Shown piece after piece: positions 58,150 through 64,000 of a DNA stretch of 64,000 bases. The number at the start of each line of letters is the position of its first letter. The stretch's first letter is position 1. Where the stretch lies: NCBI GenBank assembly GCA_020064725.1, contig JAGTWJ010000006.1, forward strand, positions 1,302,001-1,366,000, read 5' to 3'. The position numbers and the translations under genes are program-made. The stretch comes from Drechslerella dactyloides. Taxonomy: Eukaryota > Ascomycota > Orbiliomycetes > Orbiliales > Orbiliaceae. The notes beneath the pieces were generated by a model. It was not told the DNA's origin, did not search any database, and worked only from the letters and a program-made list of their open reading frames with translations.

Positions 58150-61100
58150 TCTGCTCTCCAGTAACAGGATTGATCAGGGCTGGAGCTTTGACCGACGGAG
58201 GGAGCAAAATTTTTTCTCTCAACAAGACCGAGCCTTTGCCCCGGGCGGTAAACGCTGACGAACCGCACGTTTCGTCAAGTGAGTTTATCACACCGCACTA
58301 CGCAAGTGTCCACACGGCCTCCAACATTACCGACGAGGTTCCGGTTTCATCGCATGCTTCAAAGCGGACGGGCTGCGCGGACGGCTAGCAGAATCATTTC
58401 ACTCATCCGCAATAGCATACTTTTTGGCATGGCGTGCCCGCGCGTCTGCAGCGATCTGCTAATTGGCCGCCCGAGGAAGGAGGTCGGCCGCGATATCAGT
58501 CCGAGCCTATTACACATTACCTCCACACGGCCCAGCCGTTATATCACCAATTGGGTATATCCGCCAGAAACCAAGAACGACACCGTTCGACCATGCATCG
58601 CGATTTTGCAACCTTGCCTCACTCGACTAGTCCCGCTCGTGGCGGCCACCAATTGTGCGAATAAATGAGGCCGTACGTGCGTTGACAACGTATGATATGT
58701 ATATCCCATGTCCCAGTCTAACCGATATCAATTATCAGCCGACGCGACGGCGCAGCTAGCTAGTTCGGCATTATCCATCCTTCAAATGTCAACCAACGTT
58801 CAACTCAAGCCACGACGCCCAATAACCCCAGCTAGCAGACTCATCCCGAAGATCCAATCTACGGGAAATTTGACCACGAGGAAGCCATCATCGTCGGCTG
58901 CGCCCACAGGTCGCATTCGTCGCATCCATGGATGCTAGCCGCACGAGCAGATTCAATACATAATGTGGAACGAACGGATGGGGCAAAGGTGTTTCTGGCG
59001 TGATCGCCAGGATGAGGGGCCGCATGCTTCACACTCGTACACATCCCGGCCTCACTCGCTCCAGCAAAGTTTACAACTCACTGACGATCCACCAATTGGT
59101 GTTTTGAGCCGAGCGGCGGATGCAGAGCCAACTGCAGATGTTGTAGCTTTGCTCGAGCGCCGCGGAAAAGGGATGTGAGACCGACAGTCCGTCGTCTTGA
59201 GATCCAAATCACTCGTCGCGAGACTAACATTGATTGGCACCAAAGCTTTCAAGCCGTCGCTTTCGCAGTTCGACTAAACTTCGACTAAACTCTTCCTCCG
59301 TTAGCAACCTCGCCAACGCCAGCCTAACCTTCCAATGGGCATGTCAGGCCTCAAAATACAAGCCTTACCGACCTGCAACTAACCAAAGACTTACCTAAAG
59401 AACCAAGTAAAATGCTTAGCTTACCTGTAGTACTCAGCTTGCACCGATGCCTTTGAATTCACCCGCTGCAAAAGACCAGCCATAAACGGAAGAATCCGAA
59501 GCCTGCACCTTGACGTCGGTGGCTGCTATAATATTATCCGCAGCAACAATAACGAAAGTACCTCGTATACCAACGGCACAATTTCGGACATAGTTCACTG
59601 CACGATGACCTGCTGCGGCCGCCTCACGCACGCCTCTTCATCATTTATATATCAGCGGCGTTACCAACACTCTTCAAGTCACAAAGTCAAGAGTGAACAA
59701 AAATCGACGAAAAATACTTGAATGGTCCCAGCTAACTCTTACGTTGTATCTTTCCGCGCGCGTATCTCGAGCGCGGCAGTAACCTAATCCGCACAAGTTA
59801 TATCATATACAAATGAAGTTGCCGCATCCTCATGACCGGATAGATTGTGAACCCATTATAAACCTGTCTACTACGGTACTTGCACCTACACGTATAGTAC
59901 ATACCTCTGCATGTATACATTACACCCATACGTGTGTCCTTACGCATATATAACACGCATTTTAACACACTCGGAAACCCCGGAAATTTGAACATTTAGA
60001 CACAATGCTATGAATATCTTATAGACCCGCAAATATAAGCAGTATTGTACCTGCGACACCGCTATAGATGGCCATCGATAATAGCCCCGCTCTTCTCGAT
60101 TATATATCCGAGGGTATGATCGCATTCGCATCCACCCCACGTACCTCCGCGGCTCCACCGGGCAGCGGAGGTATAGAGACGTTATACGACACGTTCATTT
60201 CCGGGGTTGTAGTTATATATAAATAGGGCTGGCGGTCATGTTTCCCGGAATGTCACTTTCATGCCGCCTGCTCTTCGTCGAGGATGTACGGAGAATATTA
60301 TCGGATCTGCAGGTGGAGGCCTGAATAATATACATCGGACGACGGACATCTTTGTGGTGTCGGTATGTAGTACATGTACCTAGGTAGACGACTAGTCTCA
60401 TGAACCGCAGACTAGCGGATCCTCCGATATCGGCATGCACACATATTAAATATATCAATACCGAGGCCGTTGGTCCATCCATTTTTATGAACGTGCACTG
60501 GACAACAATACATGCAGAATGACCTAGTATTAATGTATTTCCCAAAATCTATGAATGTAGCTTTTATACCCATGATATCCCCAGTGTATTTCGTACTTGC
60601 CTAGGAATTACAAGCTCGCCACTTTGATCAACTGTATCAATTTAACGGCGCGAGGTCACTGTGGTACCTATATATCCTCCGTGTCGCAATTGTAGGAAAT
60701 TCGAAGCGTGCATGTGCAGTTGCGATATGAGGTGTGGCTCAATATTCACATGCGGCGACAGCAGCGTTTCTGACTCCCACTGGCCAACCTTGGCGATATA
60801 TCCTTGGTCCATGCATGTTAGTTACTACGTAAACGGTAGTGGAACATATGCTTGAGTGTCTGCACAAGGGACTCGAGCTTGTCAATATCGCAATTAATGG
60901 AGACTTTCGTGTATATATACGTCGTCGAATCTACTCGCGCGAGAGAGCCGTCGGGCCATTTAGAGAACATGACAGCAGTCAAAATTTTCGATGAAGGATT
61001 AAAAAGATATCAGGAAAAGCGAACCGGGGTTTCTGTCTAGAATGTCTATCTGATTCACAATAGATTTTGCAACTTTGTCTTTCATATGACCATGCGGTTT

Positions 61101-61600
61101 CTCTTGTCCTTCACTCTCACTGCGTCCTTTATTTCTAGAGTACCATGACGATGGAACATGGCCATCAGCGCTCAGTCGGGTACATACTCTGGTTCGTCCC
61201 CTTCTTCTTCCCATATGTTCTCCGAATCAGCTAAGGCGGTAACCTCCAGATGACTCTTTGTATATGACTCCCGCATCTTGTTCATTCGACTCAAACCTGG
61301 ATATACCTGTGTACTCGATAGCATGTAGACCTGTTTGTGATCTAGATTGGTAATGCAAATGTATTGATGTATGTATTGATGTATGTATTTAGCTGTTAAT
61401 TCTCGTTTTGTAAATACTCCTATACTTTGTTAAAATACTTTTTGCACCACCTCTCTTCCCTTGGGACCCCCAGCTATCTCTCCGTGTTAGCAGCGATAGG
61501 GTCTTCTCCTCCGCGAATAGATGCTTAGTTCTTATATTAGAGCAAGAAATGAGCGGCCGCTCGACTCGTGCTCCGATGAGCCGAGGCATTGCGATCTGAG
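58150..61600. other. Gene-poor region
   Basis: About 3.4 kb with short frames only. The part from 59640 to 61400 is AT-rich. Short direct repeats occur, such as TTCGACTAAACT twice near 59268-59291 and TGTATTGATGTA twice near 61360-61382. No gene, RNA gene or complete mobile element seen. Confidence 0.4.
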
Positions 61601-61700
61601 GAGGTTCCACTCAAGTTAGCTCCCGAACTGCATTATCTCTCTATACAATCAGGGTAGATTACACACCCAAAAAACGCCATTACTTAGAATGAGTTCAGGC

Positions 61701-61720
61701 TTCAAACCCTCTGCTTGAAT
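61701..61720. repeat. 20-bp direct repeat, copy 1
   Basis: A perfect 20-base match to 61930-61949 (begins TTCAAACCC), in the same orientation, 229 bases apart, flanking the zinc-knuckle coding piece. Confidence 0.85.
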
Positions 61721-61929
61721 AGGTATCCTCAGGTTGTTTCGCCGAAGCTCCCTTTGCCGGAAGCTTGGGCGCTTTCTCCGGGAACAGTTGAAAACAATAC
61801 GTCGGCAGGTGGCCGGGCTTATTGCAAGCAGCGCAGAAAAGGCGGGCGTCTGGCTCCCGTGTCTTCTCATACTACTCCTTCAGAGTCTCTGCAATAATTT
61901 GCCGTTCTTTTTGCGGGGGTCGCTTGTGG

Positions 61930-61949
61930 TTCAAACCCTCTGCTTGAAT
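61930..61949. repeat. 20-bp direct repeat, copy 2
   Basis: Perfect second copy of the repeat at 61701-61720. The two copies are read in different frames of the degraded locus, so they do not reflect a protein repeat. Confidence 0.85.
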
Positions 61950-63250
61950 TGAATCAGAAAAATTTATAGAAAGTTCGTCCGCCACAGCGCGTACAGTCCA
62001 GTACCTCGAATAACCAGCGTCTATCAAGTAGAAAGTCTGAACCACATATCTCTTCCTTCTGGCTGCTTCTTCTGCCCTGGCCTTCCGGATTCTTTCGTTC
62101 TTCTTGAGCGCTTTATCGCTTCTCTTTGACGGTTTATTGGAATTCGCGTTGTCAGGTCCTCTCGAAGATCCATCTTTGCTGCCTTGATCGCAATCAAGGT
62201 CATGCTAGGGACCCATAATGCTCTTTGTTTGCTGCAGCTTAAGGAATCTTTCGTCGACTTCCTTGAAAACAACCCAGGCCATCCGCGAGAGAACATATTC
62301 AAATGCAAGGGTGTGTGCTGCTCTGATGGAGAACTTTTGAGAATGACAGGTCGATTGTCGTTAAGAAGCAACAGACCAATTGCTTCTCCTGGAGCAGCAG
62401 TCCCGTCAGCCTTGGTTGCAATAAGTTCCAACAAGAACAGATCCCTTACCTTGATAACAAACATGAACGAGCCTTGATTGACGACGCGATGAATGTCGGC
62501 ACATAGGTGTAAAGGGTTTTCAGGTATTGAGATGGAACCTTTAACGGGCAACCTTTCTCTGCGGCTTCTCGAAGCTCTATGCATACGATTCTCTCTCAAC
62601 CTAAGACTCGTATTAGCATAGGCGAAAGGTTAAAAGGCCAAAAGCACACAGCAAGCTCAACCGTTTTCGAGATGCAAGAATCTTTAATCTGGCTTCCTCT
62701 TTGGGGACTGGATGCGTGGCCTCAATACCATCGCTACATCCCGTGAGTTTGCAGCTGCCCAACTTGTGAGCGTGGGAGTTAGCTTTCCGTGTAGGAAAGT
62801 CCACTTTCGAAACGCTTCTGTGACTTTATAGTCATGAGTCTTTTCAGTCATCTAATACTGTGTTAGCGGATGCAGAGATGGAACATCAGGACGTATACAC
62901 ATAGAAATTACCAGGATAGTAGTAGTAGGTCTCCTCCAACAGGAGATCATCCTCATCTACTTCTGCTGGTTTCGCCTTTGTATTCCTTGTCATTACTTTC
63001 CGTCGTTTGCCCACATTTTGTGTACATCCTTTTTGTTCCAGGGAGCCAGGCTCAGAGGTCGGAATGATTAGTATCGCCATGCCGTGCTACAATGGACACC
63101 AGCATGGTTACATAAGCTTCAAGATTTTCTGGGAAGACAATATCCCCTTCGTCCGTATCCGAAATACGCAGCGTATCCGGCAAACCTGGCCCCTGAAGCC
63201 TATGGTTGCGTCGACGACGTCATCGTCGCGAAATGGATGTTTGATATTGT

Positions 63251-64000
63251 TATATATTTTGTTTGACTGAGCCGTGGCACCAGTAGCGGCAGTGGTGGCA
63301 CCAGTGGTTGCCACCACTGGTAGGCTGAGTGTATTATCATTGGCGTCATGTTTGGCGACTGGTTCCAGGTGGAGACTCGCATGCTTTACATGGAGTTCAA
63401 AATTCTGTAGGTAGCATGCCCATCGCGCGGTTCTGAGATATGCAGTATATCGGGTGTATCGAGCGTGGGAAGGCGGATGATGGTAGGAGAGGGAACGATG
63501 TTGGAGAGGAAAGATGGGGAAAGCAGAGCAGATGGTGCAGAGTTGAAGGGGTTGAGGTAATGTCTCCCAATTCCTAGAGAGCCTGATAATTATACGTCTA
63601 CATCCACGCAAGAGCGCCGTCAGGTGATCACGCTTACAGACAGACAAGAAACAACAGAAATCGATATCTGCTGGTAGAAGCTGGAAGCCCTATATTATCC
63701 GAGAAGTAGACTTATCCTCACAGAGGAGGTCATCGATCGAATGCTCTCATGTTTGGTGTGACCAAATGATGACATGACTAGCACCCACGCCTCTAGTGAG
63801 CACTTGGGGCTTCCATCGCCCGCAGGCTGGGCTGGAACCGTCTCGTGACGTATCGGGCGTAGTTTCGACGTCAGCCTAGCCAATGAGAGACAGGCTATCT
63901 GACACGCAGACGCCCTGCCTTTCCGTCGAATTCGGCTCTCGGATATGGTTGAGCGCACGCGGTATGAAGAATGTGCACGACGGAGTTCCCAAGATCCAAT
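63251..64000. other. Right edge, no gene supported
   Basis: No convincing gene up to the window end. A 10-bp inverted repeat with an 8-base loop (AGTGGTGGCA at 63291-63300 and TGCCACCACT at 63309-63318) is the clearest structure. Confidence 0.35.

Larger units (their letters stand above)
61640..63250 (-). pseudogene. Degraded retroelement-like locus with Gag zinc knuckle
   Basis: On the minus strand, about 61850-61790 encodes FCAACNKPGHLPTYCFQLFP, an exact CX2CX4HX4C zinc knuckle as in Gag of LTR retrotransposons (the CF after the last ligand is typical of Copia). The same frame extends upstream through a basic Lys/Arg/Ala segment (RKARAEEAARRKRYVVQTF) but is broken by an in-frame TAG just before the knuckle. 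Further minus-strand coding-like pieces lie at 62599-62024 (191 codons), about 62868-62700 (TEKTHDYKVTEAFRKWTFLH) and about 63200-63080 (GPGLPDTLRISDTDEGDIVF). No protease, integrase or reverse transcriptase is seen, nor LTRs. Likely a decayed Gag remnant or domesticated Gag-like gene with missed introns. Confidence 0.4.

Overview
The window looks like nuclear DNA of a filamentous ascomycete (Pezizomycotina). Genes are split by short introns (about 50-125 bp, one of 652 bp) with GT..AG ends, coding DNA is GC-rich, and the products include fungal hallmarks: the ergosterol C-22 desaturase CYP61/ERG5, the DASH kinetochore subunit Ask1, the mitoribosomal protein Nam9 and an Rrn5-like Pol I factor. 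The class cannot be fixed from this sequence alone. For eleven spliced genes I rebuilt the exons by hand, and each joined reading frame has a length divisible by three and runs to a stop.

Layout. 1-10.5 kb is gene-poor: a secreted cysteine-rich protein made of three tandem repeats (1.2-2.1 kb), a Gfo/Idh/MocA oxidoreductase (2.3-3.6 kb, minus), a poorly resolved unknown gene (4.5-5.4 kb, minus), then about 5 kb with only decayed fragments, one with a zinc-protease-type HExxH motif (6.3-6.9 kb). 10.9-44.1 kb is mostly conserved housekeeping DNA: MCM3 (replication), ERG5 (sterol synthesis), an unknown 482-residue gene, NAM9 (mitochondrial translation), cyclase-associated protein (actin/Ras), a basic-secretory-protein type protease with an unusual C-terminal extension, a Thr/Val-rich secreted protein, a small membrane protein with a GC-AG intron, exocyst SEC5, an SDT1-like HAD phosphatase, ASK1, a small membrane protein and an RRN5-like gene. 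44.1-64 kb is again gene-poor: an intronless 1,334-residue protein of unknown family with repeated modules (46.3-50.3 kb), a PH-domain protein (51.6-53.8 kb, minus), a long stretch with no convincing gene, and a degraded locus carrying a retrovirus-type zinc knuckle (61.6-63.2 kb, minus).

The genes do not form a pathway cluster. I see no complete secondary-metabolite cluster, CRISPR array, rRNA or convincing tRNA. The most unusual items are lineage-specific proteins: the triple-repeat secreted protein whose repeat unit includes the end of its own signal peptide, the modular 1,334-residue protein, the protease with a Gag-like tail, and a possible second N-terminus for cyclase-associated protein hidden in its first intron.
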